Assembly: GCF_036017065.1 (NCBI RefSeq)
Contig: NZ_JAYXHR010000001.1
Coordinates: 1,798,001-1,862,000, forward strand
DNA from: Uliginosibacterium sp036017065
GTDB lineage: Bacteria; Pseudomonadota; Gammaproteobacteria; Burkholderiales; Rhodocyclaceae
Direction of reading: 5' to 3'
Length of the DNA: 64,000 bases
In this document: piece by piece, positions 33,263-42,456 of the stretch
Numbering within the stretch: position 1 is the first letter of the stretch
Layout: the number at the start of each line of letters is the position of its first letter
Position numbers and translations under genes: made by a program
Notes under the pieces: model-generated
What the model saw: only the letters and a program-made list of their open reading frames with translations
Database searches by the model: none
What the model was told of the DNA's origin: nothing

Positions 33263-33868
33263 ATGGAAACGTCATCGCAAACGCCGTCGTTGATCCTGCA
33301 GCCTGCCCGTCGCAACTTCATCGTCACTGGAGCCACGGCGCTGTTCGCCGCCATGGCCAGCGGCCGTGCGCTGGCCCAGTTCGGGCCGGAGGGGAAGCTC
33401 GACGTGCCCTACGTGCCGACGCCGATGCCGGTGGTGCAGAAGATGCTGGAGATGGGTGAGGTGACGAAGGACGACCTCCTCTACGACCTGGGCTGTGGCG
33501 ATGGCCGCATCGTCAGCACCGCGGCCAAGGAGCGCGGCGCACGCGGCGTGGGCATCGATCTCGATCCCGACCGCATCAAGGAAGCCCAGGCCTACGCCAA
33601 GACACAGGGCGTGACCGATCGCGTGAAGTTCATGCAGGCGGACCTCTTCAAGAGCGACTTCTCGCCGGCCACGGTCGTCACACTGTACCTGCTGGATTCG
33701 GTCAACCAGCGTCTACGCCCTCAGCTGTGGAAGCAGCTGAAAGTCGGCACGCGCGTCGTCTCGCACGACTTCAGCATGGGCTCGCAGTGGCCGCCGGAAC
33801 GCACCGAGCGCGTCGGCAATTCCACGATCTACCGCTGGACCATCACGGAAGCGCACAAGCGCGCCTGA
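33263..33868 (+). CDS. SAM-dependent methyltransferase-like protein with Tat-type signal
   Basis: Class I methyltransferase fold of 201 residues: motif I DLGCGDGRIV at about 75-83, an acidic residue in GVGIDLDPDR, and the motif IV-like VVTLYLLDSV. The N-terminus has a twin-arginine signal: ARRNFIVTG (Arg16-Arg17), a hydrophobic core, and a likely cleavage site after ALA38. Export of a SAM enzyme is puzzling because SAM is cytoplasmic. Either the protein is tethered, the domain binds something else, or the N-terminus is not cleaved. ATG 33263 has GAGGAG six bases upstream. The much longer open frame through the permease gene is a shadow. Confidence 0.82.
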   Translation: METSSQTPSLILQPARRNFIVTGATALFAAMASGRALAQFGPEGKLDVPYVPTPMPVVQKMLEMGEVTKDDLLYDLGCGDGRIVSTAAKERGARGVGIDLDPDRIKEAQAYAKTQGVTDRVKFMQADLFKSDFSPATVVTLYLLDSVNQRLRPQLWKQLKVGTRVVSHDFSMGSQWPPERTERVGNSTIYRWTITEAHKRA

Positions 33869-33892
33869 GTGCAGCCGCTGGCACGGCATCGC

Positions 33893-33917
33893 GGCTGAGG
33901 CTCCATGAGCCTCGCCG
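33893..33917. terminator. Hairpin between convergent genes
   Basis: GAGGCTC (33897-33903) pairs with GAGCCTC (33907-33913) around CAT, extended by GCGGC/GCCGC with one bulge. There is no T run. It may end transcription of both convergent genes. Confidence 0.35.
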
Positions 33918-33919
33918 CA

Positions 33920-35854
33920 TCACCCCAGGTGCGAAATGCGGTGCCGCCCGCCATCGCCTTCCGGCAGCGGGCGCACGCCCTCCTCGTCCAGCGCGCGCGC
34001 CCAGGCCTGGATCTGCTCGGGGCTCGCACGCCCCACCGCCACCCCCACTGCCAGCACGTCGATGACCAGCAGGTGGAGGATGCGCGAGATCATCGCGATG
34101 AACTCCGCGCCATCCTCGCTGTGGTCCACCGGGATGCACACACTGGCACGCCGCGCCAACGGACTCTGGCTGGCCGTGATGGCGATGACCTTGGCGCCGG
34201 CATTCAGCGCGGCGTCCGCGGCGGCCACCAGTTCCGGCAACCGCCCCCGGCTGGACACCACCACCGCCACGTCGCCCGGCCCCAGCAGGCCGGCCGCGAG
34301 CTGCTGCATGGTCGGGTCGGGATAGGCCGCGGTCGGGATGCGGAAGCGGAAGAACTTGTGCTGCCCGTCCATCGCCACCACGCTGCTGTTGCCCATGCCG
34401 TAGAACTCGATGCGCCGCGCGGTGCGCAACAGCTCGGTGGCCTCGGCCACGGCCGCCGTGTTGAGGCTGTCGCGCAGACGCAGGATGGCGCTGGCGGTGT
34501 TGTCCAGCACCTTGGCGCTGATGTCCGGCGCGGTGTCGCCGTGGCGCACCTGGCTATGCCGTATGGGTACGGTGCCGGTCAGGCCGGACGCCAGCTTCAG
34601 CTTGAAGTCGGACAGACCCTGGAAGCCCAGCGAACGACAGAAGCGGATCACCGTCGGCTGGCTGACCGCCGCCTGCCGCGCAATCTCCCCCACCGGGTCG
34701 CCCAGCACCGCACGCGGCCGCGCCAGCACCAGCTCGGCCACTTGCTGTTCGGCGCGTGACAGCCGCTCCAGCGCGGCCCGCACGCTGTCCAGCAGCGGGC
34801 TGCTTTCGCTGCGCCCGCCGGCCCCCCGCAAGGCTTCGGCGAGGATGGCCGACACGCCGAGGAAGGCCGGGTACGGCGCGGTAATCAGGTAGCTGGGAAT
34901 GCGTGCCATGTAGTCCGAGAAGCGCCCCTTGGCCTCGAAGCGGGCGCGGAACGGCGAGCGTGCGAACAGCTCACCCAGGCGCGGCACGATGCCGCCACCG
35001 ATGTAGATGCCGCCGAAGGCCCCCAGTGTCATCGCCACGTTGGCGGCCACCGTGCCGAGCATGGCGCAGAAGCACTCCACCGTTTCGACGCACAGCGCAT
35101 CGCTGCCGGCCAGCGCGGCATCGACGATCTGTGGCGTGGTGAGGGTGGCCGCGGGCTGCCCTGCCCGCGCCGCCAGCGCCTGGTAAGTCAGCTCGATGCC
35201 CGGGCCGGACACCAGGCGCTCCGCCGACACATGCGGGTAGCGGCGCCAGGTGTGCTGCAGCACGAACAGCTCGCGCTCGTCGCAGGGGGCGAAGCTGACG
35301 TGGCCCCCTTCGCTGCCCAGCGTGATCCAGCGGTCCTCGGTCGGAATCAGGCCCGACACTCCCAGGCCGGTACCGGGGCCGAGCAGGCCGATCACCGCGT
35401 TCTCGCGCGCGGCACCGCCGCCGATCTTCAGGCGCTGCGCATCGTCCAGCCGCGGAATCGCCATCGCCAGCGCGGTGAAGTCATTCACCACCAGCAGGGT
35501 GTCCAGCTGCAGCGCGATGCGCGTGGTCTCGATGGAGAAGGACCAGTCGCGATTGGTCATGCGCACCAGGTCGCCATCGATGGGATTGGCAATCGCGATC
35601 GCCGCGTGGCGGATGCCTTGCGTGTCCCCGGCCACCTGCACGCGCGACAGGTAGGCACGCACCACCGCCTCCACGCTGCGGAAGTCGTCGCAGGCCAGCA
35701 CCTCGATCTGCTCGATGCGCCCCGGCGCAAACTCCAGTGCGAAGCGCGCATTGGTCGCACCGATGTCGGCCAGCAGGCGGGGGCCGTCTGGATGGTCGGT
35801 GCGCAGGACGGAGGATGTGCGGCTCATGATGCTTGGTCGATCGGCAGCGCTCAC
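33920..35854 (-). CDS. glk: Bifunctional glucokinase / RpiR-family regulator
   Basis: Fusion of 644 residues. The N-terminal part (to about 340) is a group A glucokinase: LLADIGATNARFALE, VVNDFTALAMAIP, GPGTGLGVSGL, EGGHVSFAP and GGIYIGGGIVPRLGELF. The C-terminal part is an RpiR/HexR-type regulator: a helix-turn-helix (about 350-430, with VGEIARQAAVSQPTVIRFCRSLGF) and a SIS sugar-phosphate domain (about 465-610, with RIEFYGMGNSSVVA and VVVSSRGRLPELVAA). Such fusions are known in betaproteobacteria. The GTG start overlaps the ABC ATPase stop (GTGA); an ATG at 35827 is the alternative. It closes the glucose ABC operon and is the best local candidate to bind the HexR-like sites near edd and zwf. 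Confidence 0.92.
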   Translation of the reverse strand: MSAADRPSIMSRTSSVLRTDHPDGPRLLADIGATNARFALEFAPGRIEQIEVLACDDFRSVEAVVRAYLSRVQVAGDTQGIRHAAIAIANPIDGDLVRMTNRDWSFSIETTRIALQLDTLLVVNDFTALAMAIPRLDDAQRLKIGGGAARENAVIGLLGPGTGLGVSGLIPTEDRWITLGSEGGHVSFAPCDERELFVLQHTWRRYPHVSAERLVSGPGIELTYQALAARAGQPAATLTTPQIVDAALAGSDALCVETVECFCAMLGTVAANVAMTLGAFGGIYIGGGIVPRLGELFARSPFRARFEAKGRFSDYMARIPSYLITAPYPAFLGVSAILAEALRGAGGRSESSPLLDSVRAALERLSRAEQQVAELVLARPRAVLGDPVGEIARQAAVSQPTVIRFCRSLGFQGLSDFKLKLASGLTGTVPIRHSQVRHGDTAPDISAKVLDNTASAILRLRDSLNTAAVAEATELLRTARRIEFYGMGNSSVVAMDGQHKFFRFRIPTAAYPDPTMQQLAAGLLGPGDVAVVVSSRGRLPELVAAADAALNAGAKVIAITASQSPLARRASVCIPVDHSEDGAEFIAMISRILHLLVIDVLAVGVAVGRASPEQIQAWARALDEEGVRPLPEGDGGRHRISHLG

Positions 35855-36960
35855 TGGATGCGCCGCTCCGTCTTCGGGTCGAAGTACACCGACTTGGTGA
35901 GGTCGAACATCAGCTCCATCTGCTCGCCGGCCTTCTTCGCGAAGTCCGGGCAGACCCGCGCCGTGACGCGCGCGCCGTTGATGTTCACCAGCATCAGCGT
36001 GTCCGGCCCGGTCGGTTCGGTCAGCTCCACGTCCAGCGTCTGGCGGATGACATGCGGGTTGGGGCCGTGGCTGTCGACCACTTCGGTGATCTGCTCGGGC
36101 CGGATGCCGAAGATGATCTCGCGGTCCAGGTAGGCGCCCAGGCCGTCGCCGTTCACCGCCGGCACCGTGAACGGCTTGCCGCGACTCTCCAGCGCCAGGG
36201 CGAAACCCGTGCCCTGCTGCTGCACCCTGGCCTTGATGAAGTTCATCGACGGCGAACCCATGAACCCCGCCACGAACAGGTTGGCCGGGTTGCGGTAGAT
36301 CTCGTTCGGCGTGCCGAACTGCTGCAGCTCGCCGGCCTTCATCACCGCGATCTTGTCGCCCAGCGTCATCGCCTCGATCTGGTCGTGCGTCACGTAGACG
36401 ATGGTGGTGCCGAGGCGCTGATGCAGTTGTTTGATCTCGGTGCGCATCTCGACGCGCAGCTTGGCGTCGAGATTGGACAGCGGCTCGTCGAACAGGAACA
36501 GCGTGGGGTTGCGCGCAATCGCGCGGCCCATCGCCACGCGCTGGCGTTGGCCGCCGGACAGTTGCGCCGGACGCCGGTCCAGCAGGTGGCCGATCTGCAG
36601 GATCTGCGCGACGCGATCCACCGTGGCGTCGCGTTCCGCCTGCGGCACCTTGCGGATCTCCAGGCCGAAGGAAATGTTCTCGCGCACCGTCATGCCGGGG
36701 TACAGCGCGTAGGACTGGAACACCATGGCGATGTCGCGGTCCTTCGGCGACAGGTCGTTCACCCGGCGGTCGCCGATGTGGATGTCGCCTGAGGTCACGT
36801 CGTCCAGCCCGGCGATCATCGACAGCAGCGTCGACTTGCCGCAGCCGGACGGGCCGACGAGGATGAGGAACTCGCCCTTGGCGATCTCGAGGTCGATCCC
36901 CTTCAGGATCTCCAGGCCCGCATAGGATTTGCGGACCTTGCGAATGGACAATGCACCCAT
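35851..36960 (-). CDS. Sugar ABC transporter ATP-binding protein, UgpC/MalK type
   Basis: ATPase of the glucose-type importer. The 369-residue protein has Walker A GPSGCGKST, signature LSGGQRQRVAMGRAI, Walker B LFLFDEPLSNLD, the switch His in VTHDQIEAMTL and a C-terminal regulatory OB-type domain (about 245-365). It lies five bases downstream of the second permease gene and overlaps the glucokinase fusion gene by four bases. Proteins of this type serve CUT1 sugar importers such as Pseudomonas GtsD. Confidence 0.93.
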   Translation of the reverse strand: MGALSIRKVRKSYAGLEILKGIDLEIAKGEFLILVGPSGCGKSTLLSMIAGLDDVTSGDIHIGDRRVNDLSPKDRDIAMVFQSYALYPGMTVRENISFGLEIRKVPQAERDATVDRVAQILQIGHLLDRRPAQLSGGQRQRVAMGRAIARNPTLFLFDEPLSNLDAKLRVEMRTEIKQLHQRLGTTIVYVTHDQIEAMTLGDKIAVMKAGELQQFGTPNEIYRNPANLFVAGFMGSPSMNFIKARVQQQGTGFALALESRGKPFTVPAVNGDGLGAYLDREIIFGIRPEQITEVVDSHGPNPHVIRQTLDVELTEPTGPDTLMLVNINGARVTARVCPDFAKKAGEQMELMFDLTKSVYFDPKTERRIQ

Positions 36961-36965
36961 GTTGT

Positions 36966-37826
36966 TCAGCCTTTGACGGCGCCGGCCGTCAGCCCGCGCA
37001 CGAAGTATTTGCCTGCGACGACGTAGACGAACAGCGTGGGCAGCGCGGCGATCACCGCTGCGGCCATGTCCACGTTGTATTCCTTGACGCCGGTGGAGGT
37101 ATTGACGAGGTTGTTCAGCGCCACCGTGATCGGCTGGCGCTCACCACTGGAGAACACGACACCGAACAGGAAGTCGTTCCAGATCTGCGTGAATTGCCAG
37201 ATGACCGTCACCACGATGATCGGCCCCGACAAGGGCAGCACGATGCGACGGAAGATCAGCATGAAGCCCGCGCCGTCGATGCGTGCCGCGGCGATCATCT
37301 CGTAGGGGATGGTCACGTAGTAGTTGCGGAAGAACAGCGTGGTGAAGGCCAGGCCATACACGACGTGCACGAAGATCAGCCCCGCCGTGGTGTTGGCGAT
37401 GCCCAGCACGCCCAGCGTCTGCGCCATGGGCAGCAGGATCGCCTGGAAGGGGATGAAGCAGCCGAGCATCAGTAGCATGAAGAAGGCGTCCGCGCCCTTG
37501 AAACGCCACATCGTCAGCACGTAGCCGTTGAAGGCACCGATCAGCGTGGAGATCAGCACCGCCGGCACGACGAAGCTCATCGAATTCCAGAAGTACCCGC
37601 TTAGTCCTTCGCAGGTGATACCGGTGCAGGCGCTGCTCCAGGCTTTCACCCAGGGCTCGAAAGTGATCTTGCTCGGGAAGGCCATGATGCTGCCGGCCTT
37701 CAGCTCGTCCAGATCCTTGATGCTGTTGAACAGCATCACAGTGAGTGGCAGCAGGTAGTACAGCACGCAGTAGAGCAACAGCGCGTACACCGTGACGCGC
37801 CACGGCGTCAGTCTTCTCTCATCCAT
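36966..37826 (-). CDS. Sugar ABC transporter permease, MalG/GtsC type
   Basis: Inner-membrane permease of 286 residues with about six membrane segments. The EAA loop is EMIAAARIDGAGFMLIFRRIVLPLS near residues 175-200. It has the CUT1 N-terminal LPLTVMLFNSIK and ends with the typical short RGLTAGAVKG tail. It overlaps the partner permease gene by eight bases, so the two subunits are made together and form the heterodimeric channel. Confidence 0.93.
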   Translation of the reverse strand: MDERRLTPWRVTVYALLLYCVLYYLLPLTVMLFNSIKDLDELKAGSIMAFPSKITFEPWVKAWSSACTGITCEGLSGYFWNSMSFVVPAVLISTLIGAFNGYVLTMWRFKGADAFFMLLMLGCFIPFQAILLPMAQTLGVLGIANTTAGLIFVHVVYGLAFTTLFFRNYYVTIPYEMIAAARIDGAGFMLIFRRIVLPLSGPIIVVTVIWQFTQIWNDFLFGVVFSSGERQPITVALNNLVNTSTGVKEYNVDMAAAVIAALPTLFVYVVAGKYFVRGLTAGAVKG

Positions 37827-38739
37827 GGCGCGCCCTCCTCAGCTCCGAGTACATGAAGGGCACGATGATGGACACCACGATCATCAGCATCACGATGGCC
37901 GAGGCCGCGCCGAGACCGATCTGGTTGCGCGTGAAGGCGTAGGTGTACATGAAGGTCGCCGGCAGGTCGGACGCGAAGCCGGGGCCGCCGCCGGTCAACG
38001 CCATCACGAGGTCGAAGCTCTTGATGGCGATGTGCGCGAGGATCATGAAGCTGGAGAAGAACACCGGCCGCAACGAGGGCAGGATGATGCGGCGGTAGAT
38101 CATCGGCATGCTCGCACCGTCGATGCGCGCGGCCTTGATGATGGAGTCGTCGATGCCCCGCAGGCCGGCGAGGAACAGCGCCATGACGAAACCGGACGAC
38201 TGCCAGATACCGGCGATGACCACGGTGTAGATCACCATGTCCGGGTCCTTGATCCAGTCGAAGACGAAGCTGGTGAAGCCGAGGTCGTTCACCACTTTCT
38301 GCAGGCCGATGGAGGGATCGAGAATCCACTTCCAGGCCGTGCCGGTGACGATGAAGGAGAGTGCCAGCGGGTACAGGAACACCGCGCGGATGAAACCCTC
38401 CGCACGGATCTTCTGGTCGAGCAGGATGGCCAGCAACAAGCCCATGGCCAGGCAGGCGAGGATGAACAGCCCGCCGAACACAGCGAGGTTCTGCAGCGCC
38501 AGCCACCAGCGGTCGTTGCCGAACAGTTCGACGTAGCGCTGGACGCCATCGAATTCGTAACGCGGCAGCAGCCGCGAAGGCGTCATCGACAGGACCGCGG
38601 TCCAGATGATGAAGCCGTAGAAAAACACCACACAGGCGACGAAACTGGGCGCGACGACGATCTTGGGCAAAGCCCGCTCGACCGCATCCGCCCAGCTCCC
38701 GCGACTGCTGGCGGGGCCCAGGGTTTGAGCTTGGGACAT
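37819..38739 (-). CDS. Sugar ABC transporter permease, MalF/GtsB type
   Basis: First permease subunit, 306 residues, about six membrane segments, with the EAA-like loop IDDSIIKAARIDGASMPMIYRRIILPSLRP (shown in family terms). The start ATG 38739 has GGAG ten bases upstream; the frame stays open to 38796 but that part lacks a ribosome site. It follows the binding-protein gene by 113 bases and overlaps the next permease gene by eight. It is part of a four-gene CUT1 importer. Confidence 0.93.
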   Translation of the reverse strand: MSQAQTLGPASSRGSWADAVERALPKIVVAPSFVACVVFFYGFIIWTAVLSMTPSRLLPRYEFDGVQRYVELFGNDRWWLALQNLAVFGGLFILACLAMGLLLAILLDQKIRAEGFIRAVFLYPLALSFIVTGTAWKWILDPSIGLQKVVNDLGFTSFVFDWIKDPDMVIYTVVIAGIWQSSGFVMALFLAGLRGIDDSIIKAARIDGASMPMIYRRIILPSLRPVFFSSFMILAHIAIKSFDLVMALTGGGPGFASDLPATFMYTYAFTRNQIGLGAASAIVMLMIVVSIIVPFMYSELRRARHG

Positions 38740-38852
38740 GACAGGAAAACTCCGGCAGGACAGGAGGTGGAGCGCACCGGCACGCCACCCCCACAACCCG
38801 CAAAGACTCAGGAAAGAACAGGAAGACGGGCCGCACCGGGCGGCCCGTCAGC

Positions 38853-40094
38853 TCACTTGGTCTTCGCTGCGGCCGCCAGCTTCGCCACGGCGTCCTTCGA
38901 CGCCTGGTTCGAGTTGAAGAAACTGGTCACCACGTCCTGCATGGCACCGGAGGTGGAGGCCGGCACCGCCATCTGGTGCGCGATCGAGGGAACCAGCCCG
39001 CCGCCCTTCGCGGTGTCGGTGAAGTCCTTGGCGGAAGTCTTGGCGCAATCGTCGAACTTGGCCATCGACACACCGCTGCGCACCGGGATGGAACCCTTGT
39101 TCAGGTTGAACACCTCCTGGAACTCGGGGCTCATCACCGCGGCCGCGAAGTCGGACTGCGCCTTCGGCGCGTCCGCCGCCTGCTGCTTGAAGACGATGAA
39201 GCTGTCGATGTTGAAGGTGAAGGATTTCTCGGTGCCCGGCGCGGGCAGGCACAGGTAGTCCTTGCCAGGCACCTTGCCGGCGGCGGTGAACTCGCCCTTG
39301 GCCCAGTCACCCATGAACTGCATGCCGGCTTTGCCGTTGATGATCATCGCGGTGGCAAGGTTCCAGTCTCGGTTGGCGGCGTCCTTGTCGATGTACTTAC
39401 GCACGCTGCGGAAGGTGTCGAACACCTTTTCCATCGTCGGGCTGCTCAGCGCCTTCGGGTCCAGCTTGACCATGCTGTCCTCGTAGAACTTGGCACCGCC
39501 CACGCCCAGCACGATGGACTCGAAAACGGTGAAGTCCTGCCAGGGCTGGCCACCGTGCGCCACCGGCACGAAGCCTGCCTTCTGCAGCTTCTCGGCGGCG
39601 GCCGGGAAATCGGCCCAGGTCTTCGGCACTTCGGCGCCGGCCTTCTTGAACACTTCCGGGTTCACCCACATCCAGTTGACCCGGTGCACATTGACCGGCA
39701 CTGCGACGTAGCTGCCCTTGTACTTCATGACGTTCGCAACCACCCCGGGCAGCAGACCGTCCCAGTTGTTGGCCTTGGCGGTGCCGTCGAGATTGGCGAG
39801 CACGCCCTCCGCCCCCCATTCCTGGATGCTGGGGCCCTTCACCTGCGCCGCGGTCGGCGCCTTGCCGGAGACGACACGGCTCTTCAGCACGGTCATCGCG
39901 TTCTCGCCGCCACCGCCGGCCACGGCGAAGTCCTTCCACTTGTTGCCACGAGCCTCGACCATCTTCTTCAGCTCGGCAGCCGACTTCGCTTCACCACCGG
40001 ATGTCCACCAGTGCAGCACCTCCACCTCGGCGGCGCCCGCCGCGTGCATGCCCAGGGTCGCCACCGCAATGGCGGCCAGTTTCAGCTTGAACAT
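38853..40094 (-). CDS. gtsA: Sugar ABC transporter binding protein, glucose (GtsA) type
   Basis: Periplasmic binding protein of 413 residues that captures a hexose, probably glucose or mannose. The signal peptide is MFKLKLAAIAVATLGMHAAGAAE. The mature N-terminus VEVLHWWTSGGEAKSAAELKKMVE matches characterised glucose-binding proteins of the GtsA/GltB group from memory. WNLATAMIINGKAGMQFMGDWAKGEF is a CUT1-type landmark (quoted by segments). The ribosome site AAGGAGAGGTGA is strong, as usual for a highly expressed binding protein. Glucose specificity is supported by operon position next to glucokinase and edd, but not proven. Confidence 0.92.
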   Translation of the reverse strand: MFKLKLAAIAVATLGMHAAGAAEVEVLHWWTSGGEAKSAAELKKMVEARGNKWKDFAVAGGGGENAMTVLKSRVVSGKAPTAAQVKGPSIQEWGAEGVLANLDGTAKANNWDGLLPGVVANVMKYKGSYVAVPVNVHRVNWMWVNPEVFKKAGAEVPKTWADFPAAAEKLQKAGFVPVAHGGQPWQDFTVFESIVLGVGGAKFYEDSMVKLDPKALSSPTMEKVFDTFRSVRKYIDKDAANRDWNLATAMIINGKAGMQFMGDWAKGEFTAAGKVPGKDYLCLPAPGTEKSFTFNIDSFIVFKQQAADAPKAQSDFAAAVMSPEFQEVFNLNKGSIPVRSGVSMAKFDDCAKTSAKDFTDTAKGGGLVPSIAHQMAVPASTSGAMQDVVTSFFNSNQASKDAVAKLAAAAKTK

Positions 40095-40360
40095 TTGTCA
40101 CCTCTCCTTCGGGATCGAAACGCGGCCTCCTTGCCGCATCCATGCTTGCGCACGGTCTTTCATTCCAGTGCGGAGGGCGCCAGCGCCCGCCACACAACCG
40201 TCCCGGCTCCAGCCGGTGTTGTTGAGCCGCGCGCCCTGTGGCGCGCGTTTGCCGGCGACGGGGGAGTGCCGCCGGGAATCCCGTGTTCTCTTCTGTTCAA
40301 ACTGCTGTGCGACACCGCGCGCAAATGGCGCGCCGGCACCGTCCGGTGTAGCGCGCCGGC
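40095..40360. other. Gap between edd and the glucose ABC operon, with hairpins
   Basis: The 266 bases hold an 8-bp hairpin, CGCGCGCC/GGCGCGCG with loop CTGT (40228-40247), and a smaller GGGCGC-CA-GCGCCC palindrome (40175-40188). Neither has a T run. The hairpins may end or attenuate edd transcription or stabilise the binding-protein message. No HexR-like site was found here. Confidence 0.45.
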
Positions 40361-42184
40361 TCAGTCCTCCAGCGACAGGAAGCTGGCGCCCTCTTCCGCC
40401 GGGCCGACGGCGTGGCGCATGTTGCCGAACAGCTCCCGACCCAATCCGTATTGCGGCGCCTGGATGTCGAAGCGGGCCGGCTCACGCGCTTCGAACTCGG
40501 CCGCGTCGACTTCCAGTTGCAGGCTGCCGGTGTCGGCGTCGAGTACCACCATGTCGCCGTCGCGCACGCGCGCCAGCGGACCACCGCAGGCCGCTTCGGG
40601 CGTGACGTGGATGGCCGCGGCTACCTTGCCGGACGCACCGGACATGCGCCCGTCGGTCACCAGCGCGACCTTGAAGCCCTTGTCCTGCAGGTTGGCCAGC
40701 GTCGGCGTCAGCTTGTGCAGTTCCGGCATGCCATTGGCACGCGGCCCCTGGAAGCGCAGCACCGCCACGAAGTCGCGCTCCAGTTTGCCGGCCTTGTAGG
40801 CGGCGATCAGGTCGTCCTGGCTTTCCACCACGACGGCCGGCGCACGGATCACGCGGTGCTGCGGCTTCACGGCGGACACCTTGATGACCGCGCGGCCGAG
40901 GTTGCCCTGCAGCAGGCGCAGGCCACCATCCGGGGCGAAAGCCTTGGGCAGCGGCGCCAGTACCGTCTCGTCGCCGCTGACAGCCGGGGCATCGCCCCAC
41001 TGCAGCTGGCCGTCGACCAGTTGCGGCAGCCTGGTGTAGTGGTGCAGCCCCTCGCCTGCGACGGTCAGCGTGTCACCGTGAAGCAGCCCCGCGCCCAGTA
41101 GTTCGCGGATCAGGAAGGACATGCCGCCGGCATTGTGGAAGTGGTTCACGTCGGCGCTGCCGTTCGGATACACCTTGGCCAGCAGGGGCACCACATGCGA
41201 CAGGGCCTCGAAGTCGCCCCAGTCGATGATGATGCCGGCCGCGCGCGCGATCGCCACCAGGTGCAGGGTGTGATTGGTGCTGCCGCCGGTGGCGAGCAGG
41301 CCGACGATGCCGTTGGCGATCGCCCGCTCGTCGACGACGCGACCGATCGGCGTGAAGGCGCTACCTTCCGCCGTGATCTCCACCGCACGCGCCGCGGCGG
41401 CACGCGTCAATACCTCGCGCAACGGGGTACCAGGGGGAATGAAGGCAGCGCCGGGCAGGTGCAGGCCCATCACTTCCATCAGCATCTGGTTGCTGTTGGC
41501 AGTGCCGTAGAAGGTGCAGGTTCCAGGCGCGTGGTAGGACTTCGCCTCGCTCTCCAGCAAAGCGTCCTGTCCCACCTTGCCAGCGGCATAGAGTTGCCGC
41601 GTCTTGGCCTTCTCGTCATTGGAGATGCCGGTGGGCATGGGCCCGGCCGGCACGAAGATGAAAGGCAGATGCGCGAAACGCAGCGCGCCGATCAGCAGAC
41701 CGGGGACGATCTTGTCGCAGATGCCCAGGCACAGCCCGGCGTCAAACATGTTGTGCGACATGGCGATCGCGGTCGCCATGGCGATGGTGTCGCGCGAGAA
41801 CAGCGACAGTTCCATGCCGGCCTGACCCTGCGTGACGCCGTCGCACATCGCCGGCACGCCGCCGGCCACCTGCGCCGTGGCGCCTGCCGCGCGCGCCGCG
41901 GCCTTGATGATGTCCGGGTACGTACCGTAGGGCTGGTGCGCCGACAGCATGTCGTTGTACGCGGTGACGATGCCAAGGTTGGGCGCCTTCATCACCTTGA
42001 TGCGCAGCTTGTCGTCCTCGGGGCTGGCAGCAAAGGCGTGCGCCAGGTTGGTACAGGAAATCTGGCCGCGGTAGGGCGACCCGGGAATCGCGGCATCCAG
42101 GCGTGCCAGATAACGTGCGCGGCGCTCCTTGCTGCGGGCACGGATGCGCTCGGTGACGGCTTCAAGTTCAGGATTCAGGCTCAT
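40361..42184 (-). CDS. edd: Phosphogluconate dehydratase
   Basis: First committed step of the Entner-Doudoroff pathway: 6-phosphogluconate to KDPG, using a [4Fe-4S] cluster. The 607-residue length is standard. Motifs include GIVTAYNDMLSAHQPY, GGVPAMCDGVTQGQAGMELSLFSRD, GICDKIVPGLLIGALRF, PGTCTFYGTANSNQMLMEVMG and TDGRMSGASGKVAAAIHV. Cysteines in AMCDG, GICDK and GTCTF are the expected cluster ligands. It is divergent from zwf across a gap with HexR-like sites and lies upstream of the glucose importer. The KDPG aldolase gene eda is not in the window. Confidence 0.97.
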   Translation of the reverse strand: MSLNPELEAVTERIRARSKERRARYLARLDAAIPGSPYRGQISCTNLAHAFAASPEDDKLRIKVMKAPNLGIVTAYNDMLSAHQPYGTYPDIIKAAARAAGATAQVAGGVPAMCDGVTQGQAGMELSLFSRDTIAMATAIAMSHNMFDAGLCLGICDKIVPGLLIGALRFAHLPFIFVPAGPMPTGISNDEKAKTRQLYAAGKVGQDALLESEAKSYHAPGTCTFYGTANSNQMLMEVMGLHLPGAAFIPPGTPLREVLTRAAAARAVEITAEGSAFTPIGRVVDERAIANGIVGLLATGGSTNHTLHLVAIARAAGIIIDWGDFEALSHVVPLLAKVYPNGSADVNHFHNAGGMSFLIRELLGAGLLHGDTLTVAGEGLHHYTRLPQLVDGQLQWGDAPAVSGDETVLAPLPKAFAPDGGLRLLQGNLGRAVIKVSAVKPQHRVIRAPAVVVESQDDLIAAYKAGKLERDFVAVLRFQGPRANGMPELHKLTPTLANLQDKGFKVALVTDGRMSGASGKVAAAIHVTPEAACGGPLARVRDGDMVVLDADTGSLQLEVDAAEFEAREPARFDIQAPQYGLGRELFGNMRHAVGPAEEGASFLSLED

Positions 42185-42268
42185 GAGGAACTCGGCGAAG
42201 AAACGGTTGGCGACCGCCGTGCGCGCAGACTTTTCGCTGAAAGCAGATTCAGGAGATTTTGCGTGAGT

Positions 42269-42283
42269 GTAGTATTGCTACAC
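42269..42283. promoter_or_regulatory. HexR-like operator, site 1 (edd side)
   Basis: TGTAGTATTGCTACA is a TGTAG-N5-CTACA palindrome (GTGTAG...CTACAC with flanks), 85 bases upstream of the edd start, where it can overlap the edd promoter. Confidence 0.7.
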
Positions 42284-42422
42284 ATCACCCGCAAGATGTA
42301 TCAACCCTGAAGCGTATTCATGGAAGTCCGCAGCCGGCACCATGTCATTAACATCAACAACATAAGAGACATTACGGGCAATTCAATCCTGCTTTCCAGC
42401 GCTGAACGCTGGTTTCCCGGCA

Positions 42423-42437
42423 TGTAGCATGACTACA
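42423..42437. promoter_or_regulatory. HexR-like operator, site 2 (zwf side)
   Basis: TGTAGCATGACTACA, with outer bases giving perfect 7-base arms CATGTAG/CTACATG (42421-42439), lies just upstream of the zwf -35. Confidence 0.72.
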
Positions 42438-42456
42438 TGTTTACCCTGAGCGCCCG

